From contig JAEUTG010000029.1 of the NCBI GenBank assembly GCA_016788045.1, forward strand, positions 1 through 64,000: a stretch of 64,000 bases of DNA. The letters run 5' to 3'. A program made the translations under genes and the position numbers. The notes below the pieces were generated by a model. That model was not told where the DNA came from, ran no database searches, and was given only the letters and a program-made list of their open reading frames with translations. This document shows, piece by piece, positions 35,711-46,500 of the stretch; the first letter of the stretch is position 1, and each line of letters starts with the position of its first letter. The DNA comes from Bacteroidales bacterium. Lineage in GTDB: Bacteria > Bacteroidota > Bacteroidia > Bacteroidales > Lentimicrobiaceae.

Positions 35711-36127
35711 TCTTGCAGATGGAATTCAGTTTAAGTTCGGGATAATGTGGAAAATACAATGATTACTATTCGGGACCGACGTAGTCAGATCAACTGAATT
35801 AGTCCGGTTTTGTTCAGTCAGCAGCCTGAGTAGCATCCCTGATGAAACCAGCCAATGGTGAAATGACAAGGAAGAGAATTTTTCAAAAATAGGGTCATTC
35901 AGAAAGGGGGGCAATACCTAGCAATACTGATTATCGGAGGTAGATCAGCTATCGGCTTGTTACCGTATCAGAAAATGCAACATCCCGTAAACCTTTGTTC
36001 TGGAGGTTTTTATAAGAGCTTATTATCCCTGAATCTGGGATGTGCTTTATTTTTTTTGAGAATGCAGCGTTTTTTTTACAACCATTCATACTAACGTTTG
36101 TCATTAGTCTGTTTAATCATTCAAAGT
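35711..36127. other. Intergenic region between divergent genes
   Basis: About 415 bases, upstream of both the protease pair (minus) and the head-GIN lipoprotein (plus). AT-rich near 36050-36080. A near-consensus promoter element (TAACGTTTG, one base too long) lies at about 36091-36099. No gene is seen. Confidence 0.5.
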
Positions 36128-36871
36128 ATGAAAACCATTGAAAGACCACAGATCATCGTCAGCAGTACTTTATTGCTGCTGCTTTTATTAATAACGCTGA
36201 TGCTCTCCACCACAGGATGTATCCGTGAGCGGATAGAAGGAAATTACAGCGTTGGTACCGAAGAAAGAAGTGTCAGCTCTTTTTATAATGTAGAATCAAA
36301 GGGAAGCATCCATGTGGAAATCATCCCTTCTGATGAAACCAGGGTGGAGGTGAAGGCCGAAACCAACGTAATCCCTTATGTTGAAACATGGTCTGACGGT
36401 AACACCATGATTGTTGAATTCAGAGACGGATACAACATTCATGAGCACTACCCCGTTGAAGTTACCCTGTATACCCCGGAACTGGAAAATCTCAATCTCT
36501 CTGGCTCAGGACGGATTTACGCCGGGCATTTCAATGCGGTTAACGCCTCGGTGAGCCTCTCAGGTTCGGGCAACATCGACTGCAGTTTCAATGCCGCTAA
36601 CCTTGATGCAGATGTGTCAGGTTCAGGCAACCTTTATGTGGAAGGAGATACAGACCGCGGAGACCTTCGCATATCAGGCTCGGGAAAAATTGACGCCGGC
36701 AACCTTGCCTGCCAGACCTGCAAGGCGAGAATATCGGGCAGTGGCAACCTTTGGGTTGATGTGGAAGAATCACTCGAAGGGTGGATTTCGGGCAGCGGAA
36801 GCATCTACTATTATGGTGATCCCGTTGTAATCTCCCACATCAGTGGATCGGGCAGGATTATCCGTTACTGA
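36128..36871 (+). CDS. Head-GIN (DUF2807) domain lipoprotein
   Basis: 247 residues from the ATG at 36128, preferred over a TTG at 36098. It has a lipoprotein signal with lipobox STTGC and Cys31. The body (45-247) is a DUF2807 beta-solenoid: SFYNVESKGSIHVEIIPSDETRVEVKAE, then a stack of turns marked by repeated SGSG motifs (LSGSGRIYAGHF, LSGSGNIDCSF, VSGSGNLYVEGD, ISGSGKIDAGNL, ISGSGNLWVDVE, ISGSGSIYYYGD). The architecture predicts a rigid rod on the outer membrane. The family is common in Bacteroidota and its role is unknown. It is followed by two small envelope-protein genes on the same strand. Confidence 0.88.
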   Translation: MKTIERPQIIVSSTLLLLLLLITLMLSTTGCIRERIEGNYSVGTEERSVSSFYNVESKGSIHVEIIPSDETRVEVKAETNVIPYVETWSDGNTMIVEFRDGYNIHEHYPVEVTLYTPELENLNLSGSGRIYAGHFNAVNASVSLSGSGNIDCSFNAANLDADVSGSGNLYVEGDTDRGDLRISGSGKIDAGNLACQTCKARISGSGNLWVDVEESLEGWISGSGSIYYYGDPVVISHISGSGRIIRY

Positions 36872-36947
36872 TAACCTTGTCAGATCCGGTGACCGGGTCT
36901 CGTCCCTGATACAATTGCCTAAATTTCAACGTTAAAATAGAATCACT

Positions 36948-37448
36948 GTGAAAAAACTACTGCTTGTTTTATTGCTGTTTTCCGGGACTTCCGGTTTGTA
37001 TGCACAGAATTACCTCCATTCAGTGGGCGTCAGGCTGGGCGCCGGAAGCGGCTTCACCTACCGGCGTATGCTCGACAGAAACATCAGCGGCGAACTGATG
37101 CTCATTTCCCAGAATAACGGGACTGTGCTGGCCTTCGTTGTCCAGAAGCACCGCCCGGCAATGGTCTTCAACGATATACCCCTGACTTTTATCTGGGGCG
37201 CCGGTGCGCACCTGGGGATGGCCAGAGGCGATGGATTTTTTGATCCGCCTTACGAATACAGGAATGAACGGATGCCATACAGCATGCTGCAACTGGGGAT
37301 TGACGGATTTGCCGCCTTTGAATATGAACTGCCGCGATACCCGGTTTCCATCAGCCTTGAGTGCAAACCCTATTTCGAATTGTTCGACGACAGACTGCTG
37401 GGCATCCACCTGCCGGTGATTGCCGCAGGGTTTCGGTATACCTTCTGA
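36948..37448 (+). CDS. Small outer-membrane beta-barrel-like protein
   Basis: 166 residues. It has a signal peptide (about 1-20, ending GLYAQN). The mature part alternates hydrophobic and polar residues as in a small outer-membrane barrel (SVGVRLGAGSGFTYRRML, ISGELMLISQNNGTVLAFVVQK, FIWGAGAHLGMARG, MLQLGIDGFAAFEYEL) and ends with Phe (FRYTF), the typical C-terminal signature of outer-membrane barrels. It is predicted to sit in the outer membrane; ligand or role unknown. It lies 55 bases ahead of a second barrel-like gene. Confidence 0.7.
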   Translation: MKKLLLVLLLFSGTSGLYAQNYLHSVGVRLGAGSGFTYRRMLDRNISGELMLISQNNGTVLAFVVQKHRPAMVFNDIPLTFIWGAGAHLGMARGDGFFDPPYEYRNERMPYSMLQLGIDGFAAFEYELPRYPVSISLECKPYFELFDDRLLGIHLPVIAAGFRYTF

Positions 37449-37502
37449 AATCATTTTACCAAAACAACTTACGTACGTTTATCAACACTAATCTGATCAT
37501 CA

Positions 37503-38216
37503 ATGAAAAAAGCAACATTTTTATTTGCAATAGCCACCCTTTTCACGGGTAGTCTGGCATTCGCGCAACAGGATACCCTACGTTTGTTCGGCAACCAGAA
37601 ACCAAAGGAGAAAACCGAAGAACCCCGGGTTGAAAGGAAAGGCGATGTATTCACAGGCAACGACGGAATAAGAACCCTCACCGGTCCCGGGCGAAAACTC
37701 GGGTTTTATTTCGGATTCAATACCGGTTATCTGCAGGTCGACGGATACGATGCCTTCAGTGCAGGCGCTACCCTGGCGATGATAGCCAACCACGGTCTGG
37801 CTATCGGTTTCACGGGAAAAGGTTTCTTCTCAGAGCCCTACAAGCTAAGCCCCGGATCAAACACCAGCTATAATTTTGCCGGTGGGTATGGCGGCTTTCT
37901 GATTGAACCCATCATCATGCCCAAAAGTCCGGTGCATATTTCTTTCCCGATTCTTCTGGGAGGCGGTGGAATATCTCACAACAAACTCACCGATCTGGAT
38001 TACCCATACGAGTACACCGATGTGTACATCGAGGATACCGATGCCTTTCTGATTGCAGAGCCGGGGGTTGAGCTTGAAATGAATGTAGTCCGCTGGATGC
38101 GGGTTGGCCTGGGAGGGAGTTATCGTTTTACCACTTCCCTGGGTCCCGAGAATTTCGACAGTGATCTGCTCAACGGATTTTCTGCTGGCTTATCACTTAA
38201 GTTCGGAATGTTCTGA
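37503..38216 (+). CDS. Outer-membrane beta-barrel-like protein
   Basis: 237 residues. It has a signal peptide (about 1-21, ending LAFAQQ), followed by a charged, probably disordered segment (25-60, KPKEKTEEPRVERKGD). A predicted barrel (about 63-237) has alternating strands: KLGFYFGFNTGYLQVDG, AGATLAMIANHGLAIGFTGKG, YNFAGGYGGFLIEPIIM, HISFPILLGGGGISHN, MRVGLGGSYRFTTSL. The C terminus is GLSLKFGMF, ending in Phe as outer-membrane barrels often do. It is probably co-transcribed with the preceding small barrel gene. Function not identified. Confidence 0.72.
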   Translation: MKKATFLFAIATLFTGSLAFAQQDTLRLFGNQKPKEKTEEPRVERKGDVFTGNDGIRTLTGPGRKLGFYFGFNTGYLQVDGYDAFSAGATLAMIANHGLAIGFTGKGFFSEPYKLSPGSNTSYNFAGGYGGFLIEPIIMPKSPVHISFPILLGGGGISHNKLTDLDYPYEYTDVYIEDTDAFLIAEPGVELEMNVVRWMRVGLGGSYRFTTSLGPENFDSDLLNGFSAGLSLKFGMF

Positions 38217-38455
38217 GAGGCTGATTGAAACTCCTGGTGGGGGATCCATATCTCAAAGAAGTTTAAACGGGGCGAAGACTCATTTTAACAATCATCCCCC
38301 GGGAATCAATTCTACATCCGGTACAGGCAGATTGTTCAGCTTGTACCGGACGCTTTTATTACAATTAACAGGGGTGTCAAGTTTTCATAAACCTTTATTC
38401 AAGCAGACTATTAATATTTCTGCCAGGGTTCCAGGCGGGTCATCTTTACTGCTTT

Positions 38456-40087
38456 TTATCTGGTAATAATCAGTTTTTGAGCAGACGATACACCGCTATT
38501 CAGTGTAACCCTGAAGGTATAGAAGCCAGGTAAAAGTTTACCAACTGATACTGAAGCTCGTTCCTTTGAACTGAGAATGCTGCTTAGAGCTATCCTGCCG
38601 GAAAGATCATTGATTTCGAGAGTTCCTCCGCTAAGGTCTTGTGATGACGAAATTGTCAGATCATTAAAAGCCGGATTGGGGAACCCGGTGATGTGAAAAT
38701 GATTCTTATCCGGTGATTCAACAGAATTGGGTGCTGCATACTTTATAGCCACAAGGTTGGTTGGGCTTGATTGCTGATAATACATACAACTTCCTGTAAT
38801 ATAGGCTGCCCCTGAATTGTCTGTTGTTATGGAGCCAGCCAGGTCGTTGTAATCGCCCGGACCGTTGTAGCGATGAACCCATTTTTCATTTCCCTCAGCA
38901 TCGTAGCTGATGGTAATGATGTCGGATGTAGAGATGTTTGGCGATGGGGCGTTTTTCGAATATCCTGTAATGAAAATCTGTGGAGTGTTGTCAATTGCGA
39001 TGCCTGTTGCATAATCCTCCAGATTGTCGGGGCCATTGTATCTGGCAACCCACTCTTCACCCCCAAGAGGATTGTAGCAGATGGTGAGGCAATCGTATTT
39101 CAGGTTACTCCCGGCACTGTAACCGGTTACATAAACGTTTCCCTCGCCGTCTACTTTCAGATCCATGGCCAGGTCATCTGAATTGGCCGGGCCGTTGTAC
39201 CTTGAAACCCATTTTACGTTTCCTGAAGAGTCGTATTTTATGGTCGCATAGTCAGACATTGTCCCCCAACTGGAGCCCGTAACAAATACATTCCGTTCAT
39301 CATCGATGGCTATTGCAACCGCCCTGTCTTCATCGCTGCCGGTTCCGTTGTAGGTCCTGAGCCAGGCCGTGTCACCATCCGGGGTATACTTAACCGTTGC
39401 AAAATTGTACCTTTCATTCACCGATCCTTCCATATATCCCGTAACATACGCATATCCATGTTTGTCAACCACAATGGATGTTGCCCTGTCGTTGGGCATA
39501 CCTGATCCCCCTAACCTTGAGGCCCACAATGTGTCGCCACCTGGACTGTATTTAATGGTTGCAAAATCGGTCCAGTACGAACTTGAGTATCCGGCACTAC
39601 TGCCTGTCACAAAAACATTTCCATTGTTGTCAACTGCAACATCAACGGCTTCATCATCGCGGCCTTCATCAAGTCCAGAATAAAATCTTTTCCATACTTC
39701 TGATCCATCAGGATTTAACTTATACACAAGGAATTCCATTCCATCCGGTCCTTCATCGGCAAATCCGGCCAGGTAGATATTATTTTCGTCATCTACAGCC
39801 ACAGCATTGAAGGCATCGTCCCAGTTGCCGTTCCCGGCATATCTCATCGACCAGCGCATATCTCCTGCCGGACCGAACTTAACAATCAGTGCATCGGTTG
39901 TGTTGGAGGTTGGGTTCAGGCTGGCACCAGCCACCAGAACATTGCCCGATGCATCAACTTCAATGCTGTAGCCTAGGTCGCCAAACCCGTTCGAAGAATT
40001 GTACAAGGTGGTCCATTCCGGGATAACCTGAGATACTGCCACCCGAAGAAGTAATAAAGCAGGCAACAGCGCGTAAATCTTTTTCAT
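38456..40087 (-). CDS. T9SS cargo protein with SBBP-type beta-propeller repeats
   Basis: 543 residues. It has a signal peptide (about 1-19, ending VAVSQ). About eight repeats of roughly 50-55 residues have the SBBP signature VDNNGNVFVTGSSAG...DFATIKYSPGGDTLW (20-450). The T9SS type A domain begins near 463 (HITGFPNPAFNDLTI) and ends SAQKLIITR. Repeats are very regular, so the protein should form one or two closed propellers. It is predicted to be secreted or surface-anchored. No enzyme motif is visible. It is convergent with the barrel gene at 37503, with about 240 bases between them in which no clear terminator is seen. Confidence 0.85.
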   Translation of the reverse strand: MKKIYALLPALLLLRVAVSQVIPEWTTLYNSSNGFGDLGYSIEVDASGNVLVAGASLNPTSNTTDALIVKFGPAGDMRWSMRYAGNGNWDDAFNAVAVDDENNIYLAGFADEGPDGMEFLVYKLNPDGSEVWKRFYSGLDEGRDDEAVDVAVDNNGNVFVTGSSAGYSSSYWTDFATIKYSPGGDTLWASRLGGSGMPNDRATSIVVDKHGYAYVTGYMEGSVNERYNFATVKYTPDGDTAWLRTYNGTGSDEDRAVAIAIDDERNVFVTGSSWGTMSDYATIKYDSSGNVKWVSRYNGPANSDDLAMDLKVDGEGNVYVTGYSAGSNLKYDCLTICYNPLGGEEWVARYNGPDNLEDYATGIAIDNTPQIFITGYSKNAPSPNISTSDIITISYDAEGNEKWVHRYNGPGDYNDLAGSITTDNSGAAYITGSCMYYQQSSPTNLVAIKYAAPNSVESPDKNHFHITGFPNPAFNDLTISSSQDLSGGTLEINDLSGRIALSSILSSKERASVSVGKLLPGFYTFRVTLNSGVSSAQKLIITR

Positions 40088-40467
40088 AGAACATAAATTT
40101 TATAAGAATCATCTTTTTTCAGGACAATGTAAATATAGTGATAACTCTGATATATTGAAAGAGATATTTTCTTAAGTGTACAAAAACTGAATAAAACAAC
40201 CTCATAGGCCTTGAAGATATGTATAAGTCAGAATCTCAAATCTCTATGAAATTGAGCGGCTTGGTGAGCCGGATACAACCTGTATAGTATATTATCATTC
40301 AATTTGTTCAGATAGAAAAGACTGTCCTGGAAGCTACGGGCCAGTTAATTGTACAGGCGTATTCAAACGCAATATTGTAGGGCTAACTTCATAAATGCAT
40401 ATGATATTCTTCGCTTCACTGTCGCGTACGTGCAGGACTCAGAATGATAAGCTGTTGGATAATAGTA

Positions 40468-40500
40468 GGGGTTGGTTGGAGCGAAACTGCAACCAACCCC
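40468..40500. repeat. Perfect hairpin GGGGTTGGTTG / CAACCAACCCC
   Basis: The arms are at 40468-40478 and 40490-40500 with an 11-base loop. The right arm and flank (GCAACCAACCCCTTCTACGC ... CCATGCAA) match, with changes, the sequence at about 77-108 at the start of the window. No U tract follows. Confidence 0.7.
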
Positions 40501-40597
40501 TTCTACGCATTCTATCCATGCAATACATAGCCATTTCAATTTCGCATATTGCGGGAGAAAAATCTTATAATTTCTCAGAACAACAGTGAAAGAACAT

Positions 40598-40758
40598 AGG
40601 CTGTCTCAATAGTTAATGCAGGCTTCGTTCCGATAGCCATCTGAATCAGTCAGCCTGACATTTGATAATCAATCGATTGTCATTTTGAGCAGCCTGCCCC
40701 GCCCATTTTGGCGGGGTAGTCGAAATATGGACAATTCCTGACTTTTGAGACACCCTCT
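40598..40758. mobile_element. MITE-like element, copy 2
   Basis: Terminal inverted repeats: AGGCTGTCTCAATAGTTAATG at the left, and CTGACTTTTGAGACACCCTCTT at the right. About 100 bases of the right half match copy 1 (19045-19217) with few changes, and the left interior (CAGGCTTCGTTCCGATAGCC) matches copy 3. The right end lies about 36 bases past the stop of the T9SS gene at 40795. It has no coding capacity. Confidence 0.75.
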
Positions 40759-40794
40759 TAACTTTGAATGAAATTAGTTCTTTTACAAAGGTTA

Positions 40795-42897
40795 TTACCT
40801 GATTACCGTTAATTTTTTTGATCCGGATGCTTCACTTCCTTTAACAATTCTGTATGTATAGATGCCAGAAGGCAAATTCTTCAGTTCAACGCGGATCAGC
40901 GTTTCTTTGCCTAAAGTTCTGGTGATTACCCTTGTTCCGTTTAAATTGTAGATTTCAAGAGTGCCTCCGGATGCAGATTCTGAAACAGAGATCCAGGTAT
41001 AGTCACTGGCCGGGTTAGGAAAGTTTTGACCCAGACTGAGTGCTTTCATAGCCTCCCCGTATTCAACACCGGTCATCTCATCGGAGAGCCACTGACGGCT
41101 CAGCCCTATGATTTCGTTCCTTATGGCAGCATTGCTCAGCATTTCAAGTCCGATACCGAAATATACAGACCGGTAATTTTCACTCTCGTACCGGATGGCT
41201 GCATGCTTTGCCGCAGTATTGTAATCAAAGATCAGATCTGCACCATCCAGGGCATTGATTTCTTCCGGATACATGTTGCCGCCATACACATCCACAATGC
41301 TGCTCTGGGCAACCCCGCCAAATACGGGATCGGTGGCTACGGCCGTCAGTTTGTTGTTGGCCGATGATCCATCACCGATAAAGGCAGCTTTCAGGTAATC
41401 GGTATAGAACTGTTGGGTTATGGCATTGCCGTTCGATCCGCTCTGTCCGCTCATAATGTCCCAGCCGATATCCTGACCGGCGATAAAGATGTTGTGACCG
41501 GCATCCATAAAATCCATCACGGCTTCAGCCTGGCTGTCGCTGAGAGCCGGGAAGGTCCAGGCAATGTTCAGCCAGCAGGTAAAGACATCCTGATAAGCGT
41601 TGGCATTGATCATGTCGCGCATCACATTGGCATTCACAACCGCATAGGCATCGTTGCCTGAAGCTGCAAATCCGTCAAGGTATACTCCCTGGTTGTTTGC
41701 GGATTCGGGTCCTCCGGTACCGTTCACCAGCAGATCGGTAACGCCGGAAACAAGCATCACGCGGAACATTTTTTCAGGTGCCGACGGATTGTTTAGCGAC
41801 TTCATCTTCAACACATATCCCGGAAAACCAGCCGAAGGTCCGGGAATCACTTTCACTGTGACAGGCGTTGCGGATCCTTTGGTAAGGTTTATGGTGGTGC
41901 TGCCGGTATATTCCATACCATCAACAATGTATGAAGCCTGCCAGTCGGCGGGTGAATTTTCTGCAACAAGTTCAAAAACAAATGGTTCTGTTCCGTCGAT
42001 GTTGCTGTTGGCTTCTAAGGTGAAGGTGCGTTCAAACCCCTGGTAGCCCCGCTGTATGTATGGCTCAGCGGAGGAAATGTTGCCGATGTACAGGTTGGTG
42101 CCGTTAATGGCATCTACTTCATCAGCGGTGTAAACTTCCTGATGATCTTCAGCAACAAAGACCACAACCTTCATGTGTTCAACCACTGCAGGAACGCTGT
42201 TGTAGGCTTCAGGTACCGTATAGGTATAGGTGCGTGTGACCAGCGACCCGGTGGTTGTGGTATTCACCTCGTCACCCCATTGGCCGGTAATCAGGTGCCT
42301 CAGCATGTGCATATGGCGGTAGTTACTGCCTGCCCCGCCACCCGTCTGGGGGCCGTAAATGCTGTCCTGAATGAGGGCTACATTGATGAAGTTGGCTGAA
42401 GCCGGGGCATCGGTGGTGTAATACAACTCTACCTGAATGCTCAGTTCGCGGCTGGCTTCGTTGTAAGACGAGGCGATGCCGATGTTTACCGGAGAAATTT
42501 CCTGCATGATCTGGTCGCACGATGCCGACCAGGAACCGCGGTTCAGTGCAGTGGTACTCCCGGTGAATACATGCCGGTTTACAGTTCCTGATGGGTAACC
42601 CGTCAACCCGGTCTGACCGGCAAGAGCATCGCCAAAAGAAGTGCGGTAATCAGGTTCTCCGGCCGACGGTGAGGCAAATGAACCCTGATGTATGGCAATT
42701 ACACAAACCCGGCCAGGATTGTTGTCAAGAATCGACTGGGCGATTGCATGTCCGTCAGGACAATAAGTACAATGAATACCGGTATACTCTTCGAGGAGGG
42801 CATTCTTCGGCGAAGGATCTGTACTGACCAGAACCTGAGCGCTGACCATTGTTGCCATCAACGGGATAAAAAGAAGAAGAAGGGTAAGTTTTTTCAT
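40795..42897 (-). CDS. T9SS cargo protein of the Omp28-related, thioredoxin-like type
   Basis: 700 residues from the ATG at 42897, which opens the signal peptide MKKLTLLLLFIPLMATM. An upstream start at 42975 would add 26 non-signal residues. The N-terminal part (22-270) is an Omp28-like thioredoxin-fold domain with a CxxC motif, Cys43 and Cys46 (EEYTGIHCTYCPDGHAIAQ), and GLTGYPSGTVNRHVF. A beta domain and a second alpha/beta region (about 400-600; FIAGQDIGWDIMSG, YRSVYFGIGLEML) follow. The C-terminal T9SS domain begins near 628 (LGQNFPNPASDY) and ends SKKLTVIR. CxxC could support thiol chemistry at the cell surface, but family members are mostly uncharacterised. Confidence 0.82.
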   Translation of the reverse strand: MKKLTLLLLFIPLMATMVSAQVLVSTDPSPKNALLEEYTGIHCTYCPDGHAIAQSILDNNPGRVCVIAIHQGSFASPSAGEPDYRTSFGDALAGQTGLTGYPSGTVNRHVFTGSTTALNRGSWSASCDQIMQEISPVNIGIASSYNEASRELSIQVELYYTTDAPASANFINVALIQDSIYGPQTGGGAGSNYRHMHMLRHLITGQWGDEVNTTTTGSLVTRTYTYTVPEAYNSVPAVVEHMKVVVFVAEDHQEVYTADEVDAINGTNLYIGNISSAEPYIQRGYQGFERTFTLEANSNIDGTEPFVFELVAENSPADWQASYIVDGMEYTGSTTINLTKGSATPVTVKVIPGPSAGFPGYVLKMKSLNNPSAPEKMFRVMLVSGVTDLLVNGTGGPESANNQGVYLDGFAASGNDAYAVVNANVMRDMINANAYQDVFTCWLNIAWTFPALSDSQAEAVMDFMDAGHNIFIAGQDIGWDIMSGQSGSNGNAITQQFYTDYLKAAFIGDGSSANNKLTAVATDPVFGGVAQSSIVDVYGGNMYPEEINALDGADLIFDYNTAAKHAAIRYESENYRSVYFGIGLEMLSNAAIRNEIIGLSRQWLSDEMTGVEYGEAMKALSLGQNFPNPASDYTWISVSESASGGTLEIYNLNGTRVITRTLGKETLIRVELKNLPSGIYTYRIVKGSEASGSKKLTVIR

Positions 42898-43596
42898 GGT
42901 GCTGATTTTACTGTTTTGATGTGTGTTTCTGCAAATGTGCAAAAACTTATTAAGAAAATTTATTATCAGTGGCAAAACTTTTTCAACCTGATCTGGCGGC
43001 AGAGCCTGATAAAATCCTGTGATTCTATATTTCCCGGGTTATTCATCCTTTTAAACCCGGTGGATAAGAATACGATGGGGTGAACAATGATTTGATGAAC
43101 CAGCATGATTCACAACAAAGGGATACTTCTTAAAATTGGATTAAAGCTTAAGATGAAGAGAACAGATTTGAGAAAAATATAGTATATTTAGGGGTTAAAA
43201 TATCTGCCTGATGCAAACTTTTTATCAGGTAGAGTGTTCTTTCATTACTGATGCAGTAAGTTCCAGACTTTGCATCTTTAAATTTGATTTCGGATTATTC
43301 TGTGCCAGTATAACCCCGGCTGTCACTCTCTGTGTGTTTATCTATAGATGCTGCCTTTGCTATCCGAACCATTCCCTCCAGTTGCTGCCCTTTCTTCCCG
43401 TTAGAAGTTTAACCACAGGCTGTTAAGTTAACCTGTTATTTTCCCGGATGTTCTCCTGAAACCGCATCGTTAAATGCCGTTTTCCCGGAAAATATGCCTG
43501 TTCAGGATTCTTGTTAAAAATTAGTTAAACCATTTTATTCAGAACAACAATCGTAGCAGTTTTTGTTTTACCATTTGTTTTCAAAAAATGTTCACT
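42898..43596. other. Intergenic region between divergent genes
   Basis: About 700 bases upstream of both the Omp28-like gene and the first giant repeat gene. Two or three short ORFs in it have no ribosome-binding site or recognisable product and were rejected. TTTTACCATTTG near 43568 is a near match to a promoter core. Nothing else is evident. Confidence 0.5.
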
Positions 43597-46500
43597 ATGA
43601 AAAATCTCTTTACACATGCTGTTTCAAAAGCCTTCAGTGCTTTAATAATGCTGGCATTTTTCCCGGTCCTGGTCAGTTCACAGATTGTATCCGCCCCTGG
43701 CGGGGGATTGTGGAACTCTACATCCACCTGGATTGGTGGAACGATCCCAACTGCTGCCACTGATGTTATCATTGCTTCCAATGTTCTGGTCAATGGTGGC
43801 TCATGCAGAAACCTGCAGGTGAATGCCGGGGCATTGTTACAGAATAACAATGCAAGTTCTTATAATCTGTTTGTTAACGGAAATGTCCTCAATAACGGTA
43901 CTATTTCGAACGGTAGCAGCTTTGGATTGATTCTTTATCTGACGGGCAACCTTACCAATAACGGGACGATGTCTAACAACACCATCACCCTCAATGGAAC
44001 GACAAACCAGCAGATTTCCTCTACCCAGGTTATGTCTGTCGGCACCTTCAGTAAAAATGTTGGCAACGGAAGGGCTTTAGCATTAACAAACCTGAGTTTT
44101 TCAGGCACCACCCTCAGCTTAAATACTGACACACTTGAATTTACGGGTGGCAGTGAACTGACGATGGATGGTGGTTACATCACCAATGGGGTGATTTATA
44201 AATCCTCCTTGCCTGCATTGAAACTGACTGCAGGGAATGGCACTTATGCCACTTCGGTTACGGTGACTTCACCACAGACAGAGTTTTATGGCACCATACA
44301 GTTTTTTGGCAGCAGTAATTACTTCAGAAACAATTTCATCAACTATGGAATTCTGGAGAATTATCCTTCAACCACCTATACCTTAAATATTGCCGGAAAC
44401 ATAACCAACAACGGCACCATCCGCAACAACACGAATTATTCACTCAATCTGAATATTACAGGCAACATCACCAACAACGGTACCTGGGATAACAACAATA
44501 CCATACTTTCCGGAGGCAATCAGGATGTCTCAATGTCTAACCCGGTTTCGTGTGCACAGTTTCAACGGTACACAGGTACAGGGCGTGTAAGAGCGACCTC
44601 AGCATTGTCATTCGAGGGAACCGAAGTTATTCTTAGTGGCGATACACTCGAGTTTACTTCAGGTAGTGCCCTGATTATGAATGGTGGTTATCTCTACAAT
44701 GGGGTTGTTCTTAAGCAAGCCCTGCCGGCCCTGATACTCAATATCAGCAATGGCAACTATTTTCAGTCTGTAACAGTCAATGCCGTTGAAGCAAGCCTTG
44801 AGGGCTCTTTTTTGTTTTACAGTATCAACAGGTTTATCGGGAATGTGATCAACAACGGGACTGTCCGCAACTATCAGATTAGTTCTTATACGCTGACCGT
44901 AACCGGAAATTTTACCAACAACGGTACGGTTACAAGCAATGTATATGATTTTAATATGAATATAAGTGGTAACCTGACGAACAACGGTGTCTGGACGAAT
45001 GAAACAACTACGCTGAACGGGACGGCGAACCAACAGATTTCAATGTCGCAGCCATTCGCGGGCAAATCCTTGTTACGGACAACCGGAGCGGGCCGTCTCA
45101 TTGCTGTCACTGACCTTACATTCAACAATACTCAGGTATCACTCAACAACGACACCCTTCAGTTTACCACTGGGACCGGAATAACAATGAATGGTGGTTA
45201 CCTCAACCCGGGTGTGCTTTTTAAAACCAGTCAGCCAGCAATAAAACTCACTGGTAGCAACGGATTTTATTTCTATAACCTCTCGGTGGATGCACCGCAG
45301 ACCGAAACATACGGGACGATTTCTGTTTATGGATCAACCAATAACTTTAAAACCCTGCTGGTGAATTATGGAACCTTGCAGAACCGGGGTATCTCAAGCT
45401 ATTCACTGGTTGTAAACGGAGGTATTACAAACGAAGGAACGATACAAAACAACGTTTACGATTTTAGTATCTCACTTTCCGGCGACCTTACGAACAACGG
45501 TATCTGGAAGAACCGGACGACAACTCTTACAGGCAATTCAGCCCATACTTTTTCGTTTTCCGAACGGTTTGAAGGAGAAACCTTTGTGAACAGCAATGCT
45601 GCGGGTGCGATCAATGCCATAACCGATCTGTTCTTCGACGGAACCGGCATCGATCTGAATAACGGAGCCATCAATCTACCCTCAGGGGGATCACTCACCG
45701 TGAATAACGGTTACCTGCTCGAAGCGGTCGTGGGCGGTTCGGGCGTTCATTTCAGAAGCCTCGGATCTTACTGTCATGCTGTAAGTTTTACATCAGACCA
45801 AACATACCTGCATGGCGTATTTCAGGCAAGTACCGGGGTGAGTTTTTCTGGAAATGTGGTGAATGAAGGCACCATGCGCAACAGGGGAATCAGCTCATAC
45901 TCAGCGGTTGTGCAGGGTGATCTTGAAAACAACGGAGAGATCATCAACCCGGTATACAGTTTTACGCTGACAGTTTTGGGTGATATTACCAACAATGGCA
46001 TCTGGTCGAACACCCTCACCCTGCTCGACGGAACAACAGATCAGTTTGTTTACCTCGTCAACAGTCAGCCGATCACCGGTGAAGTGCGTTTTGATGCCAA
46101 TTTCTCAGGGGCAGGATTTGTCTGGTACGGCCCGGGGGGCAGCCTGGTTGGAAATCCTTCGTTTTCCGGTGCAACATCACAAACGCTCCGATTCCTTGTC
46201 CCGGTTACCGATGCCTTTGCCGGTCAGTATTATTGCCGCAACAACCAGGCGGTGAATTCGCGCAATATTTTCATACAAGCCTTGAGCAATCCGGTAAGGC
46301 CACTTACGCTCAATTTTCTGCTCGAAGGGCTTTACAATGCAGGCGGACAGATGAATCCTTCACTGGATGCATCCGGAAACCCTGTGTGGAATTCCTCAGT
46401 TACCGACCAGATTTCGGTTGATCTGCATGATGCCTCAGACTTCTCCAATATCCTGTTTTCAAAGGATGAGGTGCTGCTGAGTACAACCGGTGTAGTGTCA

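Larger units (their letters stand above)
40088..40794. other. Intergenic region with several repeat elements
   Basis: About 700 bases without a gene. It holds a degenerate inverted copy of the GTCATTCTGAGCG motif (40403-40448), a perfect 11-base-pair hairpin at 40468-40500, and MITE-like element copy 2 at 40598-40758. The left 300 bases carry no recognisable feature. Confidence 0.6.

Noticed and set aside
42976-43587. Short plus-strand ORFs between the Omp28-like gene and the giant repeat gene, e.g. 43211-43426
   Set aside because: No signal, domain or leader is seen, and composition is not coding-like. They were left as intergenic.
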